A stretch of DNA of 64,000 nt from Bactericera cockerelli (taxonomy: Eukaryota > Arthropoda > Insecta > Hemiptera > Triozidae), in NCBI GenBank assembly GCA_024516035.1, contig CM044959.1, positions 22,370,884 to 22,434,883 of the forward strand. Direction: 5' to 3'. The notes beneath the pieces were generated by a model. It did no database searches, had not been told where the DNA came from, and worked only from the letters and a program-made list of their open reading frames with translations. Below are positions 1 to 10,028 of this stretch, one piece after another (the first letter of the stretch is position 1; each line of letters opens with the position of its first letter). The position numbers and the translations under genes are program-made.

Positions 1-184
1 ATAATTATGAAGAAGAAAAAAGCCTGGACACAATTTCTTACAGTATACAGTATGGAAAAACAATATGATTTGACATCACACTTGTTGGTACTAATAGTTG
101 ATACTGTCGTATTAATTTTTTCAGTGAAAATAGACAAAAAAAAAAATTTGTTCATGTTTTTTTAAGGAAGATTGTATAACAAAC

Positions 185-523
185 CTGTAGAAACCGTACT
201 GTAATCATCATCAGCAACTGAAGCTTCTGATAAGACAAGAGCTTGATCCCCAACATCATGGTGAAGTGAATTATTCCCATAACCACAGCTGTCAATACCA
301 CAATAAGCCAACGAAAAACATAGAACTGGAGATAAAGATGAGAGTGATTCCGGCTTGCATAGTGGTGCTCTGAAAACTTGGACTGTTTTACTGTGAAGTC
401 TAAAGTTTCGAATTTGTCTGATAAACTGACGGTGTAGTTGCTCTTGTAATGACGAGAGGTAAGATCTTCTGAATCTGAATCATCGTCTACATCGATTATA
501 GACGGAATTGCTTCAGCACTCAT
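185..523 (-). CDS. First coding exon of a membrane protein, possibly a ClC-type chloride transporter
   Basis: An ATG-initiated exon of 113 codons on the minus strand ends at a good donor (CAG|GTTTGT, cut after 185), so the gene continues off the left edge. The first 60 residues are hydrophilic with an acidic stretch (DVDDDSDSED). A motif of the form KFETLDF then precedes a hydrophobic segment (about residues 68-95, beginning FRWLIVVLTAVVMGI). A short 'ESLDYD'-like motif shortly before an 'RWxI' membrane helix is typical of the N termini of intracellular ClC-6/7 exchangers, which suggests a ClC family member. The match is only by eye and no pore signature lies in the window. The family call is weak; the exon itself is plausible because frame, start and donor agree. 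Confidence 0.4.
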
Positions 524-936
524 TTTTCCTCAAGAGTTCACAGTACAGGTTGAAGCATCACTTAACATGGACAGTAGAAAGGTCCAGTAATAATGAAAGT
601 TCAATAACTGAAAAGCAAATTTAGCACATTATGATGGTACATGCCGAAATGAAAGAGTGCACAACTATATTATTACGTCTGTCGATATTCGCTAACAGTG
701 ATATACGTTATTCCAAAGCCACAACTGAAAGTTAAAGTCACTTTGATAGGCTGTGGTGACGAGGAAGTACGACATTTCATTCTATTCATTGGCTTCTTTA
801 AGTTCTCATATTATCAACTTGTAAATATGTAGCTGTACTGTACCCCTAATTTGCTCTTACAACAAAGTTGGAGGATAATATCCCTATAGTTACCTAAAAT
901 TTTGAAGGCGGTTTAGGGAGAAATTTTCAAAAATTT

Positions 937-1067
937 AGGGCGGAATTAATAGACGTTTTTGCAATACCTCTGTGGCGCTAAGTCACGGATTGCGTACTGT
1001 GTAAGATAGGGAAAATCGACACTTACCAACGACTTAAGTTATTGATGTTGTCTATTAATTCCGCCCT
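937..1067. repeat. Small inverted-repeat element
   Basis: The 18-base arm AGGGCGGAATTAATAGAC at 937-954 is repeated exactly inverted at 1050-1067, enclosing 95 bases. It looks like a tiny MITE or its remnant. No coding potential. Confidence 0.5.
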
Positions 1068-1380
1068 TAGACTGAAGGAAAATTATGTGAGCAGGAAAAT
1101 TGAGAAACTAAAGGTGAGAAAAGAAGGAAAAAAGGACGCCTAAGATTTGAGAGAGAATGGGTGGAATGGGGATGAGGATGGTCTTGACAGAAACAAGTGG
1201 AGGACCAGACCTCATCAAAGTAACGGCGACCCCAAGAAGATTTGGGAAAAGTTAGAGTGAAAGAAGAACATTTAGTTGAGATAAAAGTCCAAAGCCTATC
1301 ATCTTATCGGGAGTAAGTATGGGGATACAATTTAAAACGAATCGTTAGCAACTTATCACTCATAATCTCATAATAATATA

Positions 1381-1475
1381 CAGTAGGATCTCGCTAACTC
1401 GAAATCCCGATAACTTGAAACAAAGCTTCTGTTCCTTGCGAAAGTTAGCTGGATTCTCTACTTTTTTCATTTCAA
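1381..1475 (+). mobile_element. Pogo/Tigger-like terminal remnant
   Basis: The sequence after a TA dinucleotide starts CAGTAGGATCTCGCTAACTC and continues with repeated 'aactcgaaa / aacttgaaa' motifs. That form is typical of pogo-like terminal inverted repeats (CAGT + A/T + ACCTCG...). I found no matching second end nearby, so only one end or a fragment is present. Confidence 0.35.
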
Positions 1476-1754
1476 ATTATGCACAGAAATAATATACTTG
1501 GCAACAGAGCAACTTTAATTTTTGCAACCGTTGACGCTCGGAGCCCCGGCCGTTGTCCGTTGCAGAATATCTTTACACGAACCGATTTACCCGGTTTTTC
1601 AGACCTTCATGTCCTTTATATCTGTGATTTGTTGACCAGTTTATGATATCGGTTGTCTAGAATATTCTGGAAAATTGTATTTATATAAATGCCAATTTAA
1701 CCACCAAAAGGAGAAAAACTGGCCAAGTTAGAGAATAGATGGCAGTTAATATTA

Positions 1755-2233
1755 ATCCCACAAAAAACTACCGTTAAAAAAAGGGCCAAGTTCCAGAACA
1801 GAACTATCCAAAAAGGTTTCGCCAATGAATGCAGTGATATCTTGTTTGCGGCCAAGTTATCTTGGTACTAAACTATTTCTTTTATTAAACCCCGTTTTCT
1901 TAGTTCCTCATTTGGTATGTTTTTAACTGCAAACTATCCTCTAACTTGGCCAGTGTCGCTCCTTGTGATGGTTATATTGTTATTCTGTACCTATACATAT
2001 AGTCGTAATATTCAATACAACCGATGTCATAAAACTGGCCAAGTTAGAGGATATTTTGCGTTTAAAAACATACCAAATGAGGAACTAAGAAAACGGGGTT
2101 TAATAAAAGAAATAGTTTAGTACCAAGATAACTTGGCGGTAAACAAGATATCACTGCATTCATTGGCGAAACCTTTTTGGATAGTTCTGTTCTGGAACTT
2201 GGCCCTTTTTTTAACGGTAGTTTTTTGTGGGAT
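1755..2233. repeat. Long foldback: 199-bp arms, 81-bp loop
   Basis: The left arm (1755-1953) is repeated almost exactly inverted at 2035-2233, leaving a loop at 1954-2034. Transcribed from either strand it would give a long hairpin RNA. Short open frames on both strands here mirror each other and are not genes. A degraded single-arm copy lies at about 11600-11815, so the arm belongs to a dispersed repeat family. Confidence 0.85.
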
Positions 2234-2315
2234 ATCATTACTTTTTGTAAATGGTTCGTTTCCCAGCACGTTTCATTATTTTTTATTAAAAATTTCAAGA
2301 TTATTCACTTTAATA

Positions 2316-2633
2316 TGCTCCCTAAAACGACACCGATTGACAGCAGAAATAGTGCGAAAGTGTCAAAGTGCCGGTTTTCAGATTTTTCCCTATACTTTTA
2401 CAATGAACCCTAGCTCCATACTAAATTTCAGCTTTGTAGGTAGTAGGGAAGTGCCTCATAATTTATATGCATAATCGAGTATACTTCCTCCCTAAAATAA
2501 CACAGTTTAACAGCATGATAAGTGCGAAAGTTCCGGTTTTCAGATTTTTCCCAGTATTTTTACAATAAACCCTACCAGAATACAAAATTTCAGCTTTTTA
2601 GGTAGTAGGGAAGTGCCTCATAATTTATATACA
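2316..2633 (+). repeat. Tandem repeat array, left part (two units)
   Basis: Two units of roughly 150-170 bp start 'ctccctaaaa(c/t)(g/a)acac', pass through 'ccggttttcagatttttccc' and end 'gtaggg aagtgcctcataattta'. Two further units of the same family continue at 10029-10345. The array is therefore one repeat split by the element at 2634-10028. Confidence 0.8.
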
Positions 2634-2911
2634 TCCCAGACAGCACGGAAGGTGACTTCCAGTCTGAATTTAAGGTGGAAATATCCAGGTGTATAAAGTC
2701 AACTGGACCTCCAACTGTCCCGACAGCTGGATTTTTCCATCATGGATTAAACCAGTTGACCAGCCACCTGGATATTTCCAACAAAAATCCATCTAGACTC
2801 AGTCACCTGGGCAGTCAGCTGGAAATATAACGACTCTCTCCAGCTAGGACATGAGTAGAATTTAGTCAGTTGACCAGTCAGCTGGAAATGTTCCATATTT
2901 TTCCAGTTTAC

Positions 2912-3300
2912 ATAAAACGCGTCCTTTGTTGAAGACGCCATCTTTGATCTTTCGTAATTTCAGAATCATTGTGATATTGGTGATATGGTGATTGTAAATT
3001 GTTTTAAATAATTAATAATTCTTTTAAATATGTATTTCATTTAGTTTTGAACATTTTTAAATACAAATATCATTTTAATTAGTTTTGATCTTTTTTATAA
3101 CTACTGGAAGTGTTTAGATAAAACTCGTCCTTTGTTGAAGGAAATTCAGAAATTGTGATATTTTTGTGACAAATTGTGAATTGTTTTAAATAATTAATAA
3201 TTCTCTTAAATAATAGGTATTTCATTTATTTGAACATATTTTAAATACAAATAATATTTTAATTAGTTTTGAACATCTTTTTTATAACTATGAAAGTGTT
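2912..3300 (+). repeat. Direct tandem duplication of about 190 bp
   Basis: The stretch from 'aaaacgcgtcctttgttgaag' (2917) to about 3107 is repeated imperfectly from 3119 to about 3300. Both copies share the 'ttgttttaaataattaataa' core and the 'aattagttttga' end. It lies just inside the left end of the 7.4 kb element. Confidence 0.7.
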
Positions 3301-3307
3301 TACTTTG

Positions 3308-3529
3308 TCATTTCTGAACTCCAAATTTGCTTTCGAGATGTTTCAAAAAATAGTTCTTAAGTTTGTCTAAATCGTGACAGAAGGAAAGGAGAGGACAAGA
3401 AGCAGTTAATACTGGATCACCTTTTTCATCTGACAATAACCATCCATTTCTAGAGACATCCACTTGGACCCTAATGAACTTTCTGCACTCTGCTGTTCCT
3501 GGACCTTCAGTGGGATTAACACCTTCAGT
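3308..3529 (-). CDS. Protein-like open frame (partial exon), unknown
   Basis: A 73-codon open frame without its own ATG sits between in-frame stops. Its residue mix looks like real protein (for example RVQVDVSRNGWLLSDEKGD, then a charged helical end KLKNYFLKHLESKFGVQK before the stop). I do not recognise the family. It could be the last exon of a protein encoded by the 7.4 kb element. The upstream splice site is unclear (AG near 3527). Confidence 0.3.
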   Translation of the reverse strand, partial: TEGVNPTEGPGTAECRKFIRVQVDVSRNGWLLSDEKGDPVLTASCPLLSFCHDLDKLKNYFLKHLESKFGVQK

Positions 3530-4435
3530 TCACTTGGAATCATACCAGCTACCCATATTAATCTCACCTAGCCTAGCCAAGCCGAAGCAGGACCATGAAT
3601 GCTAGTCTCATGTGTTAAGGGAAACAGAATTTTTTATGCTCAAGATCTCTTGACCATAGGTTGGCTAAAAAAAGGTTCTGGTTCAAGCAAAGAAACAGCT
3701 GAATGCATAGTGCTAGATAGTGAAATTTTTCACTCTGTGGATTTTATTTAGATGTACAATACTTTATAAAATATAAATATTCATTATAAAATGAATATTT
3801 CACTGATAGGTGGTTCTGCCACACTAAAAAATGATGTTTAGGTACTTTGTGACATGCTTCCTGATTACTTGATTTAAAATTAATTGGCCAATTTACTGTG
3901 CACTGTTCATAATAACAATAATAACTATTGTGCTCTCTCTACCACCTTATTACTATGAAGGCCCTTAAATTTTGAGTTAATTTTATATCTATTTAAAAAA
4001 AGTGTTCCACACTATTGTGTTTTATAATTTCACTGGTCTTAACAAGTCAATTTTGTTTTAATTTAAGTATAACAATGTTTTTTGGTAATAATTCTCAAAG
4101 CAAACAACCCAGCAATTCTAATTAGCCACAGCAGTATATAAATTGTCATGAAGGATTACAAATACATAATAACATTCACTAATCCATGTTCAACCCTGTT
4201 AGACATTGCTTAACTTTTGCAATTTCATGAAAACTGGTGTATTCCATGCCCCATCTTCATTTTCTGCTGGCTATTAGTTTATTTCTTTGTTATATTTGGT
4301 TTCTCAAAAGAAATATATTTTAATTTACATAGTATTATTATTTTATTGTGATTATGTACATGTTATGAGCATATTTTATAATTGGATATCATTATTTTAT
4401 TTCTATACTAGCTAAAACCTGGCATTTTGTCACCA
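3530..4435. other. AT-rich non-coding part of the 7.4 kb element
   Basis: Many in-frame stops on both strands. I see no exon, repeat array or RNA gene. Confidence 0.4.
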
Positions 4436-4680
4436 TTAAGGTTTTTTCTCATGGCCGGTGTCCCAATAAAAATAATAATAACACTTTTAACTGGAAGGTA
4501 ACCACCAGGTAAGTTTAAAGGTTATGCTCAAAGCATTTTCTACCACCTAACCCTCAGAGTCTTATTATTATGTGGTCACAACCATAATGAGGAAAAAATT
4601 GAAACAAGGGAACCCTACGCTAGGTTGATTATCTGACTAGCGCATGAACCACTTGATTACCAGTGCACTTGAAAATTGTA
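4436..4680 (-). mobile_element. tRNA-headed SINE, family 1
   Basis: On the minus strand this reads GTGCACTGGTAATCAAGTGG..., a tRNA-like head with box A, and continues with 'accacataataataa', 'aaaatgctttgagcat' and a 'ggtggttaccttcca' tail. The same order of blocks is found at 30471-30745 on the plus strand. Head-only copies lie at 25188-25280 and 41890-41975. Confidence 0.7.
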
Positions 4681-5235
4681 TTAGATATTTTAATTTTGAT
4701 AATTTTCTAGTATGTTGAAGGTGGCTTAGGGGGGGTGAACTCTCAGTGAGAGTACCGTTTGGTATTGTAACCCCAAGAGGACATAGTCAGCCAGACATGC
4801 ATAACTTTGAGTTTTATATATAGAGATTATACCTACTTAGAAATACTTGTGATACATTGGTACAAGGTCTTGTGACATGGTGGAAATTTGATAGTGCATT
4901 TTACACTTTTGGGACAATTTTTTTAATAATAAACACTCTTATTGTAAAAATATAATAATGTTAAAGAGTCTTATTTGAATTGTGTTGTTTAAAACAGAGT
5001 AGTTATTTTCTTTTTCTTTCCAAATTTATATATGAAAAAAAATATACTCAAAATTGACGATTCTCATGAAGAATGAATTAATACGGCTTTGAGAATACAA
5101 AATACAAGTTCAAAACATAAAAAGGATCTGTTTGAATTTTTTAATTCTATTTAGTAGTTTCCGAGAAAATCGCGCTTTTAATATCGCTTTTTGAACCTCG
5201 GCTTTTTATCGGAATCATTTGGCAACGTTGCGCCA

Positions 5236-5252
5236 TGACGTCATTTTCGATA
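5236..5252 (+). promoter_or_regulatory. CRE/ATF-like motif in left inverted end
   Basis: TGACGTCATTTTCGATA contains a perfect palindromic CRE (TGACGTCA). It lies 163-179 bp upstream of the nuclease start codon and is duplicated exactly, inverted, upstream of the THAP gene. Promoter role is inferred from symmetry and spacing. Confidence 0.45.
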
Positions 5253-5414
5253 CGTTAAAATGTAAACAATGCCATTTTGAAGGAATTTTCAATTTGATTT
5301 TGACAGGCGACAAGTTATTTTCAAATTTCTTGATATTTTGTGAAAAATTTAAAGTAATTTGTATTAATTTGGACCCTTCGTTTAATTTTCTATTAACAAT
5401 TAACAGTTTCCATC

Positions 5415-7971
5415 ATGGATAAAGATTTTGTGGAGTGTAATTCGACAAACTGTCCAAAGGTAGATTTCTACATGATACACCAGTTCTTGAACTCTCAGAA
5501 CTTTGGTGAGATTGCTGGATCATCAAAAGATCAAAGGTAACTTGAATTTACTTTATTAAGATAAAACCTAGTAGTGTCTTTTTATGTTTATCAGTGACAA
5601 ACAATATAAGTAGGTACCTAAGTACTTACAGACTCAAAGTGTTCTACACCTCAAAGTAGTTACAAGTTACAAACTTACTATGAAATTGAGAGTAAAAAAA
5701 ACCTTGGTACCTACTTACCTATTGAGCTTTATTTCCTGTAAAGAGGTTCTCTTGTTTAAAGTCAAGTTCGCCTTGGAAGAAAAATAAACACTTTTACCAG
5801 ATATTTCACATTTGTGTTGTTGTGAAGACAAACTTGAGTAACAGTTAGTTACAAGATCAGCCAGTAGATTTTACTGTATGTAGTCTACAGCTGTAAAGGG
5901 TAATAAATGAACTAAAAGTAATTTTTTTTTTCTTTTTGATGTTGATTGAAAAAATTGTTTTGACCAAATATTGCCCTTCCCAGATATCCAAATTGCTTTG
6001 TAACTAGAGTAAAAAGTCTGTTTTATCCTGGTTACTAGGGTTCTACAACAGTAGATTGTAGTAAAGTTACCTGGCTGTTTTTTTTATGTATAAATATTAC
6101 CCAAGGTTTTATTTGTCTTGAGTAAGCTCCATCAACCAAAGAGTAGTGTGGAACAATGTTATCACTGAGGGCACTCTGCATTCAATGCTACCAATAGACC
6201 TAAGTGAAATCTTATACCATGTATTAAGTTTAGTGTCACTACTGGCCTATTTATATAAATGAGGGCCAGTACCTATCTAAGGTAGTAAACAGATAAAAGT
6301 GGTTGTTTTTAGTGGGCTTTTTATTTTATTTTTTCCTCATACTTGAGACACCAAGTACTTACCTACCTACAATAATAAATTGATTTTTCTGTACAATTTC
6401 AGATCTTCAAGACCAAACTATGGTGACAAGGCCATAGGAAGGGTTCAGTTGAAGAGAGCTGGCAGTCTTTGTTGTGTGAAAGCAAATATTACACCAGAAC
6501 ACAAAATAAGAGCTAAACCTTATTCCGTCATGTGTACAATCGACGAAGAAAATGAGGAAGTTGTCAGTGCAGAGTGTGATGACTGTCCAGTGTCGCTAGG
6601 TAAGCTTTTTTTTGTTATATATTTCTCAATTATGAAATACAAGTACAACTGACAACTAGTTGAACATTTTGATATTAAAACCTTGGCTTAAAAGAAAAAA
6701 ATTCTTACGCCTCTTTGTATTTGCAGTTACATTCTGTTTCTAACAAGACTGGTTAGTGTAATTCTCAGCAGCTGTCTATCTATCCCTTTGAGATCACCCT
6801 CAAAGTATTATCTCACTGATGGTTACACTTCTTCTTCTTTTTCTTCTTCTTTTTTTTTTTTTTTTTTTTTTTTTCATATTAACCCTGGCTATAAAAGAAA
6901 AAAATGTTGATTTCTAATTTTCTTTTAGCCTGGGCTTGACTGCCCACTTCATTGGAATTCAAGGTGAAGTTGACACTATCAGAATGTAGAATATGTGTAA
7001 GTATATTAAAAAGCAGTTTCTAATTTTTTGTTTCTTTTTCCTCAGGAGGTTGTAAGCACAGGATTGCGTTCATTATGTGGCTTCATAGGAGATCAGAGGA
7101 GCCTTCTCCAACAGAAGTAACATCCTATTGGAAGAAGTCCATCCTGTCTTCAGCAGGGATTGTTCCCATTGAAATAAATAAACTTAGTGGCAGAGGAGCA
7201 GACACATACTTCATGCCAACAACTAGTGTCATTGAAATGTTCAAAACTAAAGTCAAATCACAGTCATCATCATGGTCTGTATGTAATGTATTTAACTCTA
7301 ACATTAATGTATGTGATATACATACACTTGTGAAAGAGAGTTTTGACGACTTCCAGTCTTCAATCAGAGAGGAGTTGACAGATGAAGCTATCAAAAAGTT
7401 GGAAAAAGAAACAAGAGGTCAGACTTCTTCTGAGAAATGGCATTTAGCCCATTATGGGCGTATAACAGCTTCAAAGTTCTACAATGCTGCTCATTGTAGA
7501 ACAGCTGAAGGTGCTCTGTTAAATACTATTCTAGGAAGGAAAACCCCACAAACTGCAGCAATGAAGAGAGGATCTGAGCTGGAGGATGATGTTTACCTAT
7601 TGGTAAAGAACAAGTTGAAAGATGTGAGGAAATGTGGCTTATTTTTAAGTAAAAAATACCCTCTGTTTGGCGCTTCACCTGATGGTATAGGTAAGGAATA
7701 TGTCCTTGAGATTAAGTGTCCATCTTCAGAGAAAAATGTAAACAATTATCACAAGGATGAAAAACTCCATCCTAAGTATGAGTTGCAAATTCAACTCCAA
7801 ATGGCCATGACAGAGAGAAAGAAAGGATACTTCATCATTGCAGATCCTCGGTTTGAGAAGAATTCTCAATTTACAATGATTGAAGTGTCCTTTAATGCCA
7901 AACTTCTAAACGAGAATGTTGACAAGGCTATTATATTTTATAGGGAAAAGGTTTTTCCCCATCTTCACTGA
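5415..7971 (+). CDS. SWIM zinc-finger / YqaJ-type PD-(D/E)XK nuclease, three exons
   Basis: Exons 5415-5536, 6403-6599 and 7046-7971 join in phase through consensus splice sites (AG|GTAACT, TTCAG|A, TAG|GTAAGC, CTCAG|G) to give 414 codons plus a stop. Residues 99-111 form a SWIM-type zinc site (C99-x2-C102-x6-C109-x-H111). Residues from about 237 form a YqaJ/lambda-exonuclease-like domain. Conserved positions visible are the acidic pair near 284-286 (RGSELEDD), D319 in FGASPDG, E328 and K330 in LEIKCP, and Q354/Q356 in ELQIQLQ. This family includes viral recombinases and alkaline exonucleases that process DNA ends. SWIM plus YqaJ proteins are widespread in arthropod genomes but poorly characterised. 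The frame is intact and every catalytic position is kept, so the gene may be functional or recently active. It lies inside an inverted-repeat module, facing a THAP gene. Confidence 0.8.
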
Positions 7972-8155
7972 TATTATGTACCATCGTTTTATAACACATA
8001 GAATATTTTACTCATATCCTAGAATATACAAATATGTTAATATTACTTCACTTAGTTGTAGACAAGATATGAACATATATATTTTCTTGTTTAATAATAT
8101 ACACAATCTAGCTCTATGTACATCATTCTTAGAGAACTTCAAAATTATAGTTTGA

Positions 8156-8320
8156 GTGTTCTTCTCACGGAACCAAAAAGAAATTTTTATACCACCAAGG
8201 CACAAAACAAATCCTTGGAATCATATCTTTACTCTAGAAAATGTATTGCTCTCACAGGATATTGATTTTTTCAACTCAAGAACATTTAGAAAATGCTTAG
8301 ATGACTTGAATCAAACCTGA
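8156..8320 (+). other. Short protein-like open frame, unknown
   Basis: A 54-codon stretch between two stops has no ATG and reads like protein (IFIPPRHKTNPWNHIF, then FFNSRTFRKCLDDLNQT before the stop). It follows the nuclease stop on the same strand. It could be a terminal exon or a chance frame; I do not recognise it. Confidence 0.2.
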
Positions 8321-8698
8321 ATCTTCTTCTTGACTTGTCATAAGAATTCTTATATTGTATTATTTTATATTATCTATATTTTGTAAGATTTTGTACAATA
8401 AGGTGTAATTTGTAATAGTGTACCAACATGTTAATTATACCTTTTCAAATAAATAATATATTGAATATATTCAAAAAATGTAAAATTTGTATTAATATTT
8501 CATATTGCATTCAATGTACCTATCACCTGTTTTTCTTCTTCTTTTTTTTTTGTAGCTTCATAGCATTTTAACTCCTACCTGTTTTATTATAGTTATACGT
8601 AGGTCCCTACCTACCCAATAGGTACCTAGGTACTATTGGGAAAAATGGTTAGACAACAGAAGTACTATCTATTTTTAAATTGCATACCATGCAAGTTT

Positions 8699-8861
8699 TT
8701 GAAGTAAAGGCAAGTAGGTACCTACCTATACATAGAGTGTGTACCTTTGAGTCATATATAACAGTACCTATCTACTTATTATGATAGTGGGTAGGTACCC
8801 TTTACTTCAAAAAAAAAATATTTTTTCTCTCTCCTTATCTACATGTATTAACATGTAGATA
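8699..8861. repeat. Two small inverted repeats between the convergent genes
   Basis: TTTGAAGTAAAGG near 8699 is inverted near 8800 (CCTTTACTTCAAA), with 'gtaggtacc' motifs inside. A second hairpin has arms TATCTACATGT (8836-8846) and ACATGTAGATA (8851-8861) and abuts the THAP exon donor. Either could serve as a termination or boundary signal for the convergent transcripts; that is inference. Confidence 0.5.
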
Positions 8862-8867
8862 ACTTAC

Positions 8868-9143
8868 ATCAAAATGATCCTCACAAGCAAAAATATCTGA
8901 GTTATCAGATACACTGTTGGTTCTCCTTGCCTTACTTAACCATTGTTTACGCCTTTTCTTGTCTAAAGGTACCCTACAATATAGTTTTGACGAATTTCTC
9001 GCTGTATTGGGACATAGTGGTACATAACACCATTCTCTCTTTGAACTGTTCTTTTTTAATGTAGAGTTTGGCCAAATAGAAATACCAGGCAGTTCATCTG
9101 TATTAAAATTATGAGGATCACAAACAGCGTAGGTATGATCCAT
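8868..9143 (-). CDS. THAP-domain DNA-binding protein, first exon
   Basis: An ATG-initiated 92-codon exon ends in phase 0 at a strong donor (GAT|GTAAGT). It contains a THAP-type C2CH zinc finger: C39-x4-C44, W68, and C87-x2-H90 in the motif FACEDHFD. THAP domains bind DNA in P-element transposases and many host transcription factors. If the intron is not spliced, the frame ends 10 codons later and gives a 102-residue protein. I could not find a downstream exon between 7972 and 8867. The domain is preceded by an unusual 38-residue leader. It sits head-on against the SWIM-YqaJ nuclease, starting 326 bp from the right inverted end. Confidence 0.75.
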
Positions 9144-9312
9144 TTTCTATGATTCTCAAGGCGAATATTGCATAAATGCCAATAATAGATTCGAAAAAAA
9201 TTAAAAAAAGTTAAGCAGTTCAGATAAGAAAGAAAAGTACCTATTCGTAGCAGATAAGAAGAGTACCTATTCGTAGTTCGCGCTCAGAGCTATCGCATAT
9301 GACTCAAGGTCT

Positions 9313-9329
9313 TATCGAAAATGACGTCA
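9313..9329 (-). promoter_or_regulatory. CRE/ATF-like motif in right inverted end
   Basis: Exact inverted copy of the TGACGTCATTTTCGATA motif at 5236-5252. It lies about 170-186 bp upstream of the THAP start codon. Confidence 0.45.
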
Positions 9330-9669
9330 CGCGGTGTTGCCAGATCGGAAATCGCGTGCTCTCAGCTTGAGGGCTTGAAAAAGCGAGAAATACTAATGAG
9401 AGTTGAAAATTTTTTTCGGGGTACCTATTTATTTATTTTGTACTATATTTTTAAACTATAATAAAAAAACATGAGAATCGTCAATTGTGTGTGTGTACGT
9501 GTTAAAAAAACCTATTTAAAATTTATTACTTTATTTTTATACAAAAAAAATATTCTTCATGAGATTTGAATGTATGGCCTCTAAATTAAATAACTGAAAT
9601 TGAATTTATGCCTAATATACATTTGTTTCTAGTATTTTTATTACTATTATTATTTGAAAAAAAAAAAAA

Positions 9670-9725
9670 AAAATGCTATAATGGGATTCGAACCCACAAC
9701 CTCAAAACCAAGAGCATAGCATTTG
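9670..9725 (-). mobile_element. tRNA-like SINE head fragment
   Basis: The minus strand shows a tRNA box B (GGGTTCGAATCCC-type) after an A-run, without a full cloverleaf. It is a fragment of a tRNA-derived SINE inside the 7.4 kb element. Confidence 0.4.
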
Positions 9726-10028
9726 ATTATTATGTAGTGTAGTATAATGTACAGTATAGGTAAATAGGTATGTCAACTTTGCGGTAGTGAGTTACTACCC
9801 ATCCACTAGAGAGCGCTACAAGTAGCTGGAAATAAGTGGAACAAATCCAGTTGACTTTGGGCAACTGACTTCCAGTTAAAAGTTGGGTTACTTTCCAGTT
9901 CATTTCCAGTTGATTTCCAGGTGGAGGTCAGTTGGAAGGTGGAAATCTCCAGTTGATTTCCAGGTGGGCAAGTAGACTTTTTCCACCTAACAGTATGGTA
10001 TACATCCAGTTGACTGTGCTGTCTGGGA

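Larger units (their letters stand above)
524..1568. other. Non-coding flank with small repeats
   Basis: I see no supported coding sequence. The stretch presumably holds the promoter and 5' UTR of the minus-strand gene starting at 523. It also holds a stem-loop repeat (937-1067) and one end of a pogo-like element (1381-1475). Confidence 0.4.
5052..9486. mobile_element. 4.4 kb inverted-repeat module carrying SWIM-YqaJ nuclease and THAP genes
   Basis: AATTGACGATTCTCATG at 5052-5068 is exactly inverted at 9470-9486. Weaker inverted similarity continues inward for about 200 bases and includes a shared TGACGTCATTTTCGATA motif (5236-5252 and 9313-9329). The module holds two convergent genes, each starting just inside one end: the nuclease (5415-7971, plus) and the THAP protein (8868-9143, minus). 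A second weak match to the left end (CTCATGAAGAAT) occurs inverted at about 9551-9563, so the right boundary may lie slightly further out. No clear target duplication and no recognised transposase. Confidence 0.6.
2634..10028. mobile_element. 7.4 kb DNA element with 13-bp perfect terminal inverted repeats
   Basis: TCCCAGACAGCAC at 2634-2646 is exactly inverted at 10016-10028. Behind both ends lie dense subterminal repeats based on CCAGTTGAC and CCAGTCAGCTGGAAA (2640-2900 and 9826-10010), as seen in transposon ends that bind transposase. The element sits precisely between two units of a tandem repeat, which supports both boundaries. I cannot define a target duplication beyond 1-2 bases. It contains a minus-strand open frame (3308-3529), a SINE (4436-4680) and the nested SWIM-YqaJ/THAP module (5052-9486). 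No DDE transposase was found, so it is either non-autonomous or uses unfamiliar machinery. Confidence 0.75.

Noticed and set aside
1917..2474. Several 60-110 codon frames on both strands
   Set aside because: They lie in the foldback arms and tandem repeat and mirror one another.
8868..9143. P-element transposase
   Set aside because: Only the THAP finger is present; no RNase H-like catalytic domain was found between it and the nuclease gene.
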